Source: an uncultured Clostridia bacterium (GTDB lineage Bacteria > Bacillota > Clostridia > Christensenellales > Borkfalkiaceae). Taken from it: a stretch of DNA of 64,000 nt. The translations under genes and the position numbers were made by a program. Numbering within the stretch: position 1 is the stretch's first letter; each line of letters opens with the position of its first letter. The stretch lies in NCBI GenBank assembly GCA_944338165.1, contig CALVLN010000004.1, positions 1-64,000 on the forward strand. Reading direction: 5' to 3'. Of this stretch, positions 52,054-59,374 are shown in pieces. The notes under the pieces are model-generated. The model saw only the letters and a program-made list of their open reading frames with translations. It had not been told where the DNA came from and ran no database searches.

Positions 52054-52065
52054 CATGAATACATG
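52054..52065. promoter_or_regulatory. Palindrome upstream of the arsR gene, possible operator
   Basis: CATG-AATA-CATG at 52054-52065, in the 89-base gap between copA and arsR. Position and form fit an autoregulatory ArsR-family operator, but I see no good -35/-10 pair around it. Confidence 0.3.
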
Positions 52066-52106
52066 CACATATCGGCGCATCATGCGTCGGCGGCTGTCTT
52101 TTTTTG

Positions 52107-52322
52107 TCAGTTTTCCGTTACGGCTTTGACTTCATAACCCGCTTCCGCGACGGCCGCGGCAAGCGTCTCGTCCGCAACGGGTACAGAGAGCGTCACTACG
52201 GCGGTCTTCCGGGCGAGATCGACTTCGGCGCCGGCGACGCCCGCCACCTTTTCGAGTGCGCCCTTGACGTGCGCCACGCAATGCATGCACATCATGCCTT
52301 CCACCTGCAATGTCTTTTTCAT
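52107..52322 (-). CDS. copZ: CopZ-like copper chaperone, probable internal translation product of the copA frame
   Basis: The last 71 codons of the copA frame (MKKTLQVEGMMCMHC onward) form a full ferredoxin-like heavy-metal domain of normal CopZ length. Directly upstream, within copA, stands AAGGAGG seven bases from the ATG at 52322: an optimal Shine-Dalgarno. A free chaperone from internal initiation is therefore likely in addition to the fused form. CopZ carries Cu+ to CopA and to CsoR. Only expression data can show which form dominates. Confidence 0.65.
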   Translation of the reverse strand: MKKTLQVEGMMCMHCVAHVKGALEKVAGVAGAEVDLARKTAVVTLSVPVADETLAAAVAEAGYEVKAVTEN

Positions 52323-54557
52323 GATCGTTCCTCCTTGTTGGATTTGTCGTTCCGATTTCGTTTCCGCCGCGGCGCGGCCGCCATCGGGGCGGAACCGCAC
52401 GAGACGGAGCGCATTGCCGACGACGAAGAGCGAAGACATGCTCATCGCCGCAGATGCGATCATAGGGTTGAGCGAGATCCCCGCAAAGGCAAACACGCCC
52501 GCCGCGAGGGGAATGCCGAGGCAATTATAAAAGAATGCCCAAAAGAGATTTTCCTTGATGATGCGCATGGTCTTCGCGGCGAGGGAGATCGCCTTGGGTA
52601 CGCCGCGCAGATCCCCCTTGACGAGCACCACGTCCGCGCTTTCGATGGCGACGTCCGTGCCGTTGCCCATGGCAAACCCGACGTCCGCCTCTTTAAGGGC
52701 GGGAGAATCGTTGATGCCGTCGCCGACCATGGCGACCCCTCTGCCGTGCCCGGACGCCGCGCTTTTCAGCTTGTGCGCCGTGACTGCCTCAAGCTTGTCT
52801 TTGGGAAGCACTTCGGCATAGACATGTCCGGGCTGAATGCCTGCCTGACGCGCTATATAGGCGGCGCACGCCTTGTTGTCGCCCGTCAGCATGTACGGGG
52901 TAACGCCGAGGCGGATGAGCTGTCCGACCGCAGACATGCTCCCCTCTTTCAGCGTATCGGCGAGCGCAAATACGGCAAGCACGCGCGTTTCGTCCGCGAG
53001 GAAAAGCACCGTCTTGCCCTCCGCGGAGAGCCGTGCAAACGCTTCCGCATGCGCTTCGATCGAAATGCCCGCATGTTGCATGAGTTTATCGTTCCCGAGC
53101 AGATACGTCTTGCCGCCGACGCTGCCGCGGGCGCCCATACCGGTGAGATATTCCACGTCGCTTGCAGACATGCCCCCGTCGCCGCAGAATTCCGCGATGC
53201 ACTGCGCCAGAGGATGATTGAGTTTGCTCTCGAGTGCGAACGCAACGGCGCGCGCCGCGGCTTCCTCCGCGAAAAAGGAAACGTCCACGACCTGCGGCTT
53301 CCCCTCCGTGAGGGTCGCCGTTTTATCGAGCAATACCGTCCCGAGCCGTGCGGTGCGCTGCAGCGCCTCCGCATTCTTGAAAAGGATGCCCATGGAAGCG
53401 CCGCGCCCCGTGGCGGCCATGACGGCAACGGGCGTCGCGAGGCCGAGCGCGCAGGGACAGGAGATGACGAGCACGCTGACCGCATAATTGAAGGCGCGCC
53501 CCGCATCACGCGTCGCGAGGATCCACGCGAGAAACGTGACGACGGCAATGCCCACGACGACGGGCACAAAGACGGCGGCAACGCGGTCGGCAAGCTTCTG
53601 GATGGGCGCCTTGGAGGTCCCCGCCTCGCGCACCATGCGGATGATGCCCGAGAGCAGCGTCTCCTCGCCCACCTTATCGGCGCGGATCTTGAGATATCCG
53701 CTGCGCACGAGCGAGGCACTCATGGCCTGCGCGCCCGGGGAAAGTTCAACGGGCAGACTTTCGCCCGTGATCGCCGACTGATCGGCAAAGGCGTGGCCTT
53801 CCAGCACTTCGCCGTCCACGGCGACCGATTCGCCCTGTCTTACGATGAGCAGATCGCCTTGCTTTACCTCGGAAAGCGGCACGGAGACGGCCTTCCCCTC
53901 CCGCTCGACGGTGACGGTATCGGGGGCAAGCGAGCGGAGTTTTTCCACTTCCCGCCCCGTCCTGCGCTTGGAATTATCCTCCAACCATTTGCCGAGCGTG
54001 ACCAAGGTGACGATCATCGCCGCCGACTCAAAAAAGAGATGGCCTTCCGCCTGCGCGATGCAGATCCCGAGGCTGTACAAAAAGGAAACGGCCGCACCCA
54101 GCGTGACGAGCGTGTCCATATTGGGCACAAGCTTGAAGGCCGCCTTGACACCGCTTATAAAAAAGGCGTGATTGATGATGAGGATGCAGAGCGTAAGCGC
54201 GATCTGAAATCCGTAATTCAGCCACCCTTCCGGAACGGGGAGAGAGAGCATCCCGCCCATCGAAAGGTAAAGTTCGGGCAACAGCAAAAGCAGCGAGAGG
54301 AAAAAACGCAGCTTCAAAGGGCTTCTTTCCCGCTTTTTCGGCGCCTGACCAAACTCGTACGCCCCGTAGCCGAGGCCCGTGACCGCCGCCTTGATCTCCC
54401 CGTCGCTGACCGCATGCTCGTCAAAATCCACTTCCATGCTCTCGCCGAGCAGGGAAACGGAGACTGCGCTGACCCCCTTCATTTTGCAGACGGTGCGCTC
54501 GATGCCGGAGGAACACGCCGTACAGGTCATGCCCGTAATGGAATATTTCTTTTTCAT
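52107..54557 (-). CDS. copA: Copper-exporting P1B ATPase with a CopZ domain fused at its C-terminus
   Basis: 816 residues. N-terminal metal-binding domain (GMTCTAC, Cys12 and Cys15), eight membrane segments, CPC in the ion-binding helix (VISCPCALGLATP), phosphorylation site DKTATLTEG, the ATP-binding HP motif (NHPLAQCIAEF) and GDGINDSPAL. This is a Cu+ exporter. A normal CopA ends near NALRLVRFRP (about residue 722). Here the frame continues through a 24-residue linker into a complete second heavy-metal domain (746-816, GMMCMHC with Cys757 and Cys760) that looks like the chaperone CopZ. GAGGGAAACC precedes the ATG; 9 bases after csoR. Confidence 0.95.
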   Translation of the reverse strand: MKKKYSITGMTCTACSSGIERTVCKMKGVSAVSVSLLGESMEVDFDEHAVSDGEIKAAVTGLGYGAYEFGQAPKKRERSPLKLRFFLSLLLLLPELYLSMGGMLSLPVPEGWLNYGFQIALTLCILIINHAFFISGVKAAFKLVPNMDTLVTLGAAVSFLYSLGICIAQAEGHLFFESAAMIVTLVTLGKWLEDNSKRRTGREVEKLRSLAPDTVTVEREGKAVSVPLSEVKQGDLLIVRQGESVAVDGEVLEGHAFADQSAITGESLPVELSPGAQAMSASLVRSGYLKIRADKVGEETLLSGIIRMVREAGTSKAPIQKLADRVAAVFVPVVVGIAVVTFLAWILATRDAGRAFNYAVSVLVISCPCALGLATPVAVMAATGRGASMGILFKNAEALQRTARLGTVLLDKTATLTEGKPQVVDVSFFAEEAAARAVAFALESKLNHPLAQCIAEFCGDGGMSASDVEYLTGMGARGSVGGKTYLLGNDKLMQHAGISIEAHAEAFARLSAEGKTVLFLADETRVLAVFALADTLKEGSMSAVGQLIRLGVTPYMLTGDNKACAAYIARQAGIQPGHVYAEVLPKDKLEAVTAHKLKSAASGHGRGVAMVGDGINDSPALKEADVGFAMGNGTDVAIESADVVLVKGDLRGVPKAISLAAKTMRIIKENLFWAFFYNCLGIPLAAGVFAFAGISLNPMIASAAMSMSSLFVVGNALRLVRFRPDGGRAAAETKSERQIQQGGTIMKKTLQVEGMMCMHCVAHVKGALEKVAGVAGAEVDLARKTAVVTLSVPVADETLAAAVAEAGYEVKAVTEN
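52326..52337 (-). promoter_or_regulatory. Internal Shine-Dalgarno of the CopZ reading frame
   Basis: Minus strand AAGGAGGA ends about 7 bases before the ATG at 52322. In the copA frame the same bases encode Gln-Gly-Gly, so the linker codons are shaped by this signal. Confidence 0.7.
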
Positions 54558-54566
54558 AGGTTTCCC

Positions 54567-54890
54567 TCAATTGAGTTTTTTGACGAGTTCCACCGTCTCG
54601 TGTACGATCTCCCCGTCCCCCTGACGGATCTTTTCCGATACGCACGTCTTCATGTGGTCCTCAAGCACGAGGTATCCGAAGGCGCGCAGAGCGCTCTCCG
54701 CCGCCGAGACCTGCACGAGCACGTCCCCGCAATAACGGTTTTCCTCGATCATCTTCTTGATGCCGTTGAGCTGCCCCGTGATGCGGTTGAGGCGGCTGAC
54801 GAGCGCCCTCACTTCCGCTTCCCCCCGCGGCGTGTGTTTGTAATGCCCTTCTTCCCGGCACGCCTTACAGCTTTCTGCACAGCATTCCAT
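54567..54890 (-). CDS. csoR: Copper-sensing repressor CsoR
   Basis: A 107-residue all-helical DUF156 repressor. The Cu+ ligands are all present: Cys54 (RYCGD), His79 and Cys83 (EDHMKTC). An additional Cys-rich N-terminus (MECCAESCKAC) is common in Clostridial members. The start at 54890 has AGGAGGA upstream. It should repress its own operon (csoR-copA, perhaps arsR) through the two operators in its promoter and release when copper rises. Confidence 0.95.
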   Translation of the reverse strand: MECCAESCKACREEGHYKHTPRGEAEVRALVSRLNRITGQLNGIKKMIEENRYCGDVLVQVSAAESALRAFGYLVLEDHMKTCVSEKIRQGDGEIVHETVELVKKLN

Positions 54891-54910
54891 TGCGCTTCCT
54901 CCTCGCTTAT

Positions 54911-54927
54911 ATACCCCCATTGGGTAT
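54911..54927. promoter_or_regulatory. CsoR operator 1
   Basis: ATACCCCCATTGGGTAT: an inverted repeat (ATACCC / GGGTAT) like known CsoR sites with a GC tract flanked by ATAC/GTAT. It lies just downstream of the predicted start point (about +3 to +19). Confidence 0.75.
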
Positions 54928-54936
54928 TTTTCTGAT

Positions 54937-54965
54937 ATTATATACCCCTATCTGGTATTTGTCAA
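54937..54965 (-). promoter_or_regulatory. Promoter of the csoR-copA operon
   Basis: Minus strand TTGACA (54965-54960), 17 bases, TATAAT (54942-54937). The spacer is filled by CsoR operator 2. Confidence 0.88.
54942..54958. promoter_or_regulatory. CsoR operator 2 within the promoter spacer
   Basis: ATACCCCTATCTGGTAT, matching operator 1 at 14 of 17 positions and located between the -35 and -10 boxes, where CsoR binding excludes RNA polymerase. Confidence 0.75.
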
Positions 54966-54990
54966 GCAAAACGGACGCTTTTTCACAACA

Positions 54991-55021
54991 AAAAAAGGCG
55001 GAACCCGCGTTCCGCCTTTTT
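54991..55021 (-). terminator. Terminator after rpmF
   Basis: GGCGGAAC / GTTCCGCC (54997-55004, 55009-55016) with TTTTTT on the minus strand. T residues also follow on the plus strand, so it may work both ways. Confidence 0.9.
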
Positions 55022-55042
55022 GCGCAAAAATTCTGAAATTGC

Positions 55043-55231
55043 TTACTTCTTTTCCGTCTGCTGAGCAACGACTTCCGCGCCGTCATAATAGCCGCAGTTT
55101 TTGCAGACTCTGTGCGCGACCTTCAGCTCGTGGCAGTGCGGGCACTCCACAAGCTGTGGCGCCGTCGCTCTGTAGTTCGCGAATCTCTTGTTCGTTCTGC
55201 TCTTCGACTGTTTCGACTTAGGGACTGCCAT
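55043..55231 (-). CDS. rpmF: 50S ribosomal protein L32
   Basis: A 62-residue zinc-ribbon ribosomal protein: MAVPKSKQSKSRT at the start and the Cys4 zinc site CPHC (about 30-33) and CKNC (43-46). AGAGGTGGAG precedes the ATG. It follows the YceD gene by 27 bases in the usual order and is closed by a strong terminator. Confidence 0.97.
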   Translation of the reverse strand: MAVPKSKQSKSRTNKRFANYRATAPQLVECPHCHELKVAHRVCKNCGYYDGAEVVAQQTEKK

Positions 55232-55258
55232 ATCTCTCCACCTCTTTTTTTCGTATTT

Positions 55259-55675
55259 TTACTTCTCGTTCCATTCCAGCGCGACGCAGGGCGGCTCACA
55301 GACGAGCCTGCCGGGAAGCGCAAGGATCAATGCGTCGTTCAGACAACTCTGCAGGTCGACCACGCCGTTGCGGTAGCGATATTCTTCGCTTTCGCCCCCT
55401 TGCGGCACGAAACAGGCATCGACGCTGCCCTCAAACTTCTGTTCCGTCTGTGCAAGGCACCTGGAACACGCGCCTTCGAGCGCGAAGAACAGGGTCCCCG
55501 TCACTTCCACGGAATCGTCCTCGAGGATCTCGTAATGAAGCTCTGCCCGTACGGGAGAGGAAAATCTGACGTAAGGGATGTCGATCAGGGCGTCATCCGC
55601 CTCGAATTCCCCCGTAAGATCCCCCGCGTACTTTTTCTGCGCATTGCATTTGCGGACGTCGATCGTCATCATCAT
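55259..55675 (-). CDS. YceD/DUF177 family protein, linked to 23S rRNA and L32
   Basis: About 138 residues from the first of three consecutive ATG codons (55675, 55672, 55669). The CxxC pair (ACSRCLAQTE) near the middle and the C-terminal DALILALPGRLVCEPPC are hallmarks of DUF177. YceD is needed for 23S rRNA accumulation in E. coli and is almost always next to rpmF. The promoter predicts a transcript start 4 bases before the first ATG and no Shine-Dalgarno is visible, so translation may be leaderless. Confidence 0.9.
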   Translation of the reverse strand: MMMTIDVRKCNAQKKYAGDLTGEFEADDALIDIPYVRFSSPVRAELHYEILEDDSVEVTGTLFFALEGACSRCLAQTEQKFEGSVDACFVPQGGESEEYRYRNGVVDLQSCLNDALILALPGRLVCEPPCVALEWNEK

Positions 55676-55685
55676 TGACTTACAA

Positions 55686-55714
55686 AGTATAATATTTTCT
55701 TTTGCCTTTGTCAA
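55686..55714 (-). promoter_or_regulatory. Promoter of yceD-rpmF
   Basis: Minus strand TTGACA (55714-55709), 17 bases, TATACT (55691-55686). I see no terminator between ackA and this promoter, so pta-ackA transcripts may read through. Confidence 0.8.
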
Positions 55715-55751
55715 TCTTTTTTGACGGCAATTTGCGTTTTTTTGCGAAAAA

Positions 55752-56945
55752 TCAGAGAAGCGCCGCCGTTTCCCGCGCGATCACCAGCTCCTCGTTGGTG
55801 GGAATGACCAGGATCTTCACCTTGGAATCCGCCGCGGAAATATCGTGAATGGCGCCGTCGTTCTTCTGCTTGTTCTTCTCTTCATCCAGGCAGATGCCGA
55901 ACGCCTGCATGTTTTTGAGGATCCCCGCGCGCACGGTCGGCGTATTTTCGCCGACGCCCGCCGTAAAGACGATGCAGTCCAGTCCGCCCAACGCCGCCAT
56001 ATACGCGCCGATGTACTTCTTGCAGGCGTACTCGAACATCTGCAGCGCGAGCGCGGAACGCTCGTCCCCCCGCTCTGCCGCCGCCGTCAGGTCGCGGAAA
56101 TCGGAAGAATTGCCGGAAACGCCCAGCATGCCGCACTTCTTGTTGAGATAGGTCAGGCCCTCCGCCATCGTCATGCCCTTCTTGCGGAAGAGAAATTCGG
56201 CCGCCGCGTAATCGATGTCGCCGCTGCGTGTGCCCATCGGCACGCCCGCCAGCGGCGTGAAGCCCATCGACGTATCGATGCATCTGCCGCCGTCCACCGC
56301 GGAGATGGACGAACCGTTGCCGAGGTGACAGGTGACGATCTTGAGTTCTTCCGGCTTTTTGCCGAGATACTGCGCCGCCGCCCCCGCCACGAACTTATGC
56401 GAAGTGCCGTGCGCGCCGTACTTCCTCACTTTATACTTCTTGTAATCGTCGTAATCGATGGCATAGAGGTGCGCATATGCGGGCATGGTGGCGTGGAAAG
56501 ACGTATCAAATACGAGCGCCATCTTTTTCCCGGGCATGACCGCGCGGCAGGCGTTGATCCCGAGGATGGCCGCGGGATTGTGCAGGGGCGCGAGTTCCGC
56601 GATCTCATCCATCGTCTTCATGACCGCGTCGTCAACGAGCGTCGTCTTGGTGAACGCTTCGCCCGAAGCGACGACGCGATGCCCGACGGCGTCGATCTCC
56701 TCCATGGAAGCGATGACGCCTGCCTCCGGGTCGACGAGTTCCTTCAAAACGAGGGAGATCGCCTCCGTGTGGTTGGGCAGGTCGCGCTCGATGACGTACT
56801 CCCGGCCGTTCGCTTTGTGCGTGAGCTTGCCGCCCGAAATGCCGATCCTCTCGCAGGTGCCTTTGGCGATCGCCTGCTCCGTCTCCATATTGATGAGCTG
56901 ATATTTGAGCGAGGAGCTCCCCGCGTTGATGACTAAGATCTTCAT
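55752..56945 (-). CDS. ackA: Acetate kinase
   Basis: 397 residues, the usual length. ASKHA-fold kinase: LVINAGSSSLKYQL at 4-17 binds ADP, VFDTSFHATMP near 144-154 holds the substrate-site residues, HLGNGSS near 207 is the phosphate loop and FTAGVGENTPTVR near 322 binds adenosine. It makes ATP and acetate from acetyl phosphate. Nine bases after pta, forming the standard pathway from acetyl-CoA to acetate with substrate-level ATP synthesis, as expected in a fermenting anaerobe. Confidence 0.97.
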   Translation of the reverse strand: MKILVINAGSSSLKYQLINMETEQAIAKGTCERIGISGGKLTHKANGREYVIERDLPNHTEAISLVLKELVDPEAGVIASMEEIDAVGHRVVASGEAFTKTTLVDDAVMKTMDEIAELAPLHNPAAILGINACRAVMPGKKMALVFDTSFHATMPAYAHLYAIDYDDYKKYKVRKYGAHGTSHKFVAGAAAQYLGKKPEELKIVTCHLGNGSSISAVDGGRCIDTSMGFTPLAGVPMGTRSGDIDYAAAEFLFRKKGMTMAEGLTYLNKKCGMLGVSGNSSDFRDLTAAAERGDERSALALQMFEYACKKYIGAYMAALGGLDCIVFTAGVGENTPTVRAGILKNMQAFGICLDEEKNKQKNDGAIHDISAADSKVKILVIPTNEELVIARETAALL

Positions 56946-56954
56946 GATCCCCCC

Positions 56955-57989
56955 TTACTTTTCCGCCGTCTGCAGCGCCGTGATGGCGACCGCGCAGACG
57001 ATGTCGCTCGCCTTGCACCCGCGCGAAAGGTCATTGAGCGGCTTGGCGAACCCCTGGCAGATAGGGCCGATCGCCTGGAACCCGCCGAGGCGTTCCGCGA
57101 TCTTATAGCCGATGTTGCCCGCCTGCAGATCGGGGAAGATGAACACGTTGGCGTGCCCCGCTACGGGAGATGCGGGCGCCTTGAATTCGCCCACGGAAGG
57201 AACGATGGCGGCGTCAAACTGAAGTTCGCCGTCGAGTGCGAGGTCGGGCGCTTTCTCCCCGGCGATCTTCACGGCCTCCGCAACGAGCGTCACGTTGTCG
57301 TGCTTGGCGCTGCCCTTCGTGGAGAAAGAAAGCATGGCGACCTTCGGCTCGAGCCCCGCGATCTCGCGCGCGCTCTTGGCCGTAGCGATGGCGCAGTCGG
57401 CGAGCCCTTCGCTCGTATACGTGGGATTCAGCCCGCAGTCGGCAAAGACGAGCATGCCGTCCGGCACGTATTCGTTGCCCCGTTCGGGGGCGATCATGAG
57501 GTTGAAGCTGGAAACCGCGGAGACGCCGGGCGCCGTCTTGATGATCTGCAGCCCGGGGCGCAGCGTGTTCGCGGTCGAATGGCAGGCGCCGGAAACCAGC
57601 CCGTCCACGTCGCCGTTTTTCAGCATGAGCGCGCCGAAGAAGGTGGCGTCTTTGGCCTGCGCCTCCGCCTGTTCCTCCGTCATGCCCTTTGCCTTGCGCA
57701 GCTCGTAGAGAAGGTGCGCGTACAGGGGAAGTTTGGGCGACGTCTCGGGGTCGACGATCTCCACGCCCGTAAGGTCGACGGACGGGTTTTTCGCCTTGAT
57801 GTCCGCTTCCTTGCCCAAAAGGACGATGCGCGCGATCTTTTCCTTCACGCAAGCCGCCGCCGCTTCCACGACGCGGCTGTCCTCCCCCTCGCAGAGCACG
57901 ATCTTGCGATCGAGCGCCGCAGCCCTGCTCTTGATCCCGGCGACGATGCTTTCCGCCGTCTTTTTTCCGCACTTCAAAGATTCTGCCAT
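56955..57989 (-). CDS. pta: Phosphate acetyltransferase
   Basis: A 344-residue short-form Pta without the N-terminal regulatory domains of enterobacterial enzymes. Conserved segments: VLCEGEDSRVVEAA near 31, SGACHSTANTLRPGLQIIKT near 136, FADCGLNPTY near 180, and SFSTKGSAKHD near 219. It converts acetyl-CoA and phosphate to acetyl phosphate. GGAGAAAAG precedes the ATG. First gene of pta-ackA. Confidence 0.97.
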   Translation of the reverse strand: MAESLKCGKKTAESIVAGIKSRAAALDRKIVLCEGEDSRVVEAAAACVKEKIARIVLLGKEADIKAKNPSVDLTGVEIVDPETSPKLPLYAHLLYELRKAKGMTEEQAEAQAKDATFFGALMLKNGDVDGLVSGACHSTANTLRPGLQIIKTAPGVSAVSSFNLMIAPERGNEYVPDGMLVFADCGLNPTYTSEGLADCAIATAKSAREIAGLEPKVAMLSFSTKGSAKHDNVTLVAEAVKIAGEKAPDLALDGELQFDAAIVPSVGEFKAPASPVAGHANVFIFPDLQAGNIGYKIAERLGGFQAIGPICQGFAKPLNDLSRGCKASDIVCAVAITALQTAEK

Positions 57990-58029
57990 GATCTTTTCTC
58001 CGATAATACTTTATTTTTCCCCGCATTTC

Positions 58030-58070
58030 GTGTATAATAAAATACAGGAATCACTTTCTTTATTATACAC
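58030..58070. repeat. 12-bp inverted repeat carrying two opposed -10 boxes
   Basis: GTGTATAATAAA (58030-58041) and its exact complement (58059-58070) are separated by 17 bases. The left arm holds the -10 box of the plus-strand promoter, the right arm that of the pta promoter. It may also be an operator. Confidence 0.7.
58033..58038 (+). promoter_or_regulatory. -10 box of the tmcAL promoter
   Basis: TATAAT preceded by TG two bases upstream is an extended-type -10. The -35 region 17 bases upstream (TTTATT) is poor. Predicted start near 58045, about 63 bases before the tmcAL ATG. Confidence 0.5.
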
Positions 58071-58090
58071 CCTGCGGAAAAAATTGTAAA
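58062..58090 (-). promoter_or_regulatory. Promoter of pta-ackA
   Basis: Minus strand TTTACA (58090-58085), 17 bases, TATAAT (58067-58062). The start near 58055 is downstream of the plus-strand start point, so the two transcripts overlap at their 5-prime ends by about 10 bases. Confidence 0.75.
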
Positions 58091-58107
58091 GGACAAACAC
58101 GGGAAAA

Positions 58108-59298
58108 ATGCGATTTTGTGCGGTAATTTGCGAATATAACCCGCTGCATAACGGGCACGCGTATCAGCTGGACGTCATCCGCCGCGAAAGCGGCTGCGAC
58201 GCGATCCTCTGCCTGATGAGCGGGAATTTTACCCAGCGCGGGGAGGACGCCGTCCTCGGCAAATATATACGGGCGCGCCACGCCGTCCTCGCGGGCGCGG
58301 ACGCCGTCCTCGAGCTGCCCGTCTCCTTCTCCGTCGCCCCCGCCGAACTCTTTGCCGGCGGCGCCGTACACCTGCTCGCTTCGCTGCCGGACGTCGATAC
58401 GCTCGCCTTCGGCTGCGAGAGCGGCACGAGCGAACGATTCCTCGCCGCGGCAAAAGCCACTCTCTCCGAGGACAAGCGCTTCCGCGACGCCCTCAAAGAG
58501 GCCCTCAAACAGGGCGTCTCCTATGCCAAGGCGCATACGGACACCGTACTTGCACTCAACGCAGACGTCGACGAAGCGCTTCTGACGGCGCCCAACAACA
58601 TCCTGGGCATCGAATACTGCCGCGCGCTGCTGCGCGAACAGGCGGGCATCCGCCCCATGGCAATCCCCCGCGTCGGCGCGGGATACGCCGACGCAACGCC
58701 CCTGAAAAATTTCTCTTCGGCGACGGCGCTGCGCGCCTGCCTTGCAGACAGGTCCCGCAAGGCGCGGAAGCTGTTAAAGTCGAACATGCCGCCCTTCGTG
58801 TATCGCGATCTGCAGGGCTATGCCCCCACCGCCTTCCGCGAAGCGGCTCTGTGCGCGCTGCTGCGCGCTTCGGAAGAAGCGCTGCGGCGCGTGCCGGATT
58901 GCACGGAAGGGCTCGAACACCGCCTGAAGGCGCTGGCGGCGAGCAACCCCGAATACGGCGCTTTTCTGCAAAAGACGGTGACGAAGCGGTATACGCTCTC
59001 CCGCATCCGGCGCATTTTGGCCGCAAATTTTTTGGGGCTGGAAGAAAAACAGACGCGCAGATTCCTGCGCGCCCCCCTCTATTACAACGTGCTCGCCGTG
59101 CGCAAGCAGGGCGCGGACGCGCTGCTCGCCTCCCTTTCGCACGGGGCATACCCCGTCCTCGTGCGAAAAAGCGACGCGGCGCTGCTCAAAAAAGACGCAC
59201 AGGAATGTTTTGCCTGCGACGTGCGCGCCGACGAGCTGTACCGCGTCCTGAAAAAGCAATTTTCCAATCCGTTCCAAACGCTCTTTGTCGAACGTTAA
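58108..59298 (+). CDS. tmcAL: tRNA(Met) cytidine acetate ligase, TmcAL (YlbM family)
   Basis: A 396-residue nucleotidyltransferase-fold protein of the YlbM family. The HxGH motif is HNGH at 14-17 after AVICEYNPL, followed by MSGNFTQRGE and the conserved SATALR segment near 213. In Bacillus, TmcAL activates acetate with ATP and acetylates the wobble C34 of elongator tRNA-Met. It is transcribed away from pta-ackA, whose product is acetate, and lies in the usual ylbM-yceD-rpmF neighbourhood. One of only two plus-strand genes in the window. No strong ribosome binding site is visible (GGGA close to the ATG). Confidence 0.9.
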   Translation: MRFCAVICEYNPLHNGHAYQLDVIRRESGCDAILCLMSGNFTQRGEDAVLGKYIRARHAVLAGADAVLELPVSFSVAPAELFAGGAVHLLASLPDVDTLAFGCESGTSERFLAAAKATLSEDKRFRDALKEALKQGVSYAKAHTDTVLALNADVDEALLTAPNNILGIEYCRALLREQAGIRPMAIPRVGAGYADATPLKNFSSATALRACLADRSRKARKLLKSNMPPFVYRDLQGYAPTAFREAALCALLRASEEALRRVPDCTEGLEHRLKALAASNPEYGAFLQKTVTKRYTLSRIRRILAANFLGLEEKQTRRFLRAPLYYNVLAVRKQGADALLASLSHGAYPVLVRKSDAALLKKDAQECFACDVRADELYRVLKKQFSNPFQTLFVER

Positions 59299-59299
59299 A

Positions 59300-59344
59300 C
59301 CCCGCGGGAATCCGGTATCTACGGGCTTCCCGCGGGGGTATTTT
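59300..59344 (+). terminator. Terminator of tmcAL
   Basis: CCCCGCGGGAA / TTCCCGCGGGG (59300-59310, 59327-59337) then GTATTTT. The minus-strand flavoprotein gene ending at 59375 may use the same stem. Confidence 0.75.
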
Positions 59345-59374
59345 CCGATATAAGACAGGGCCATGTCCGTACGA

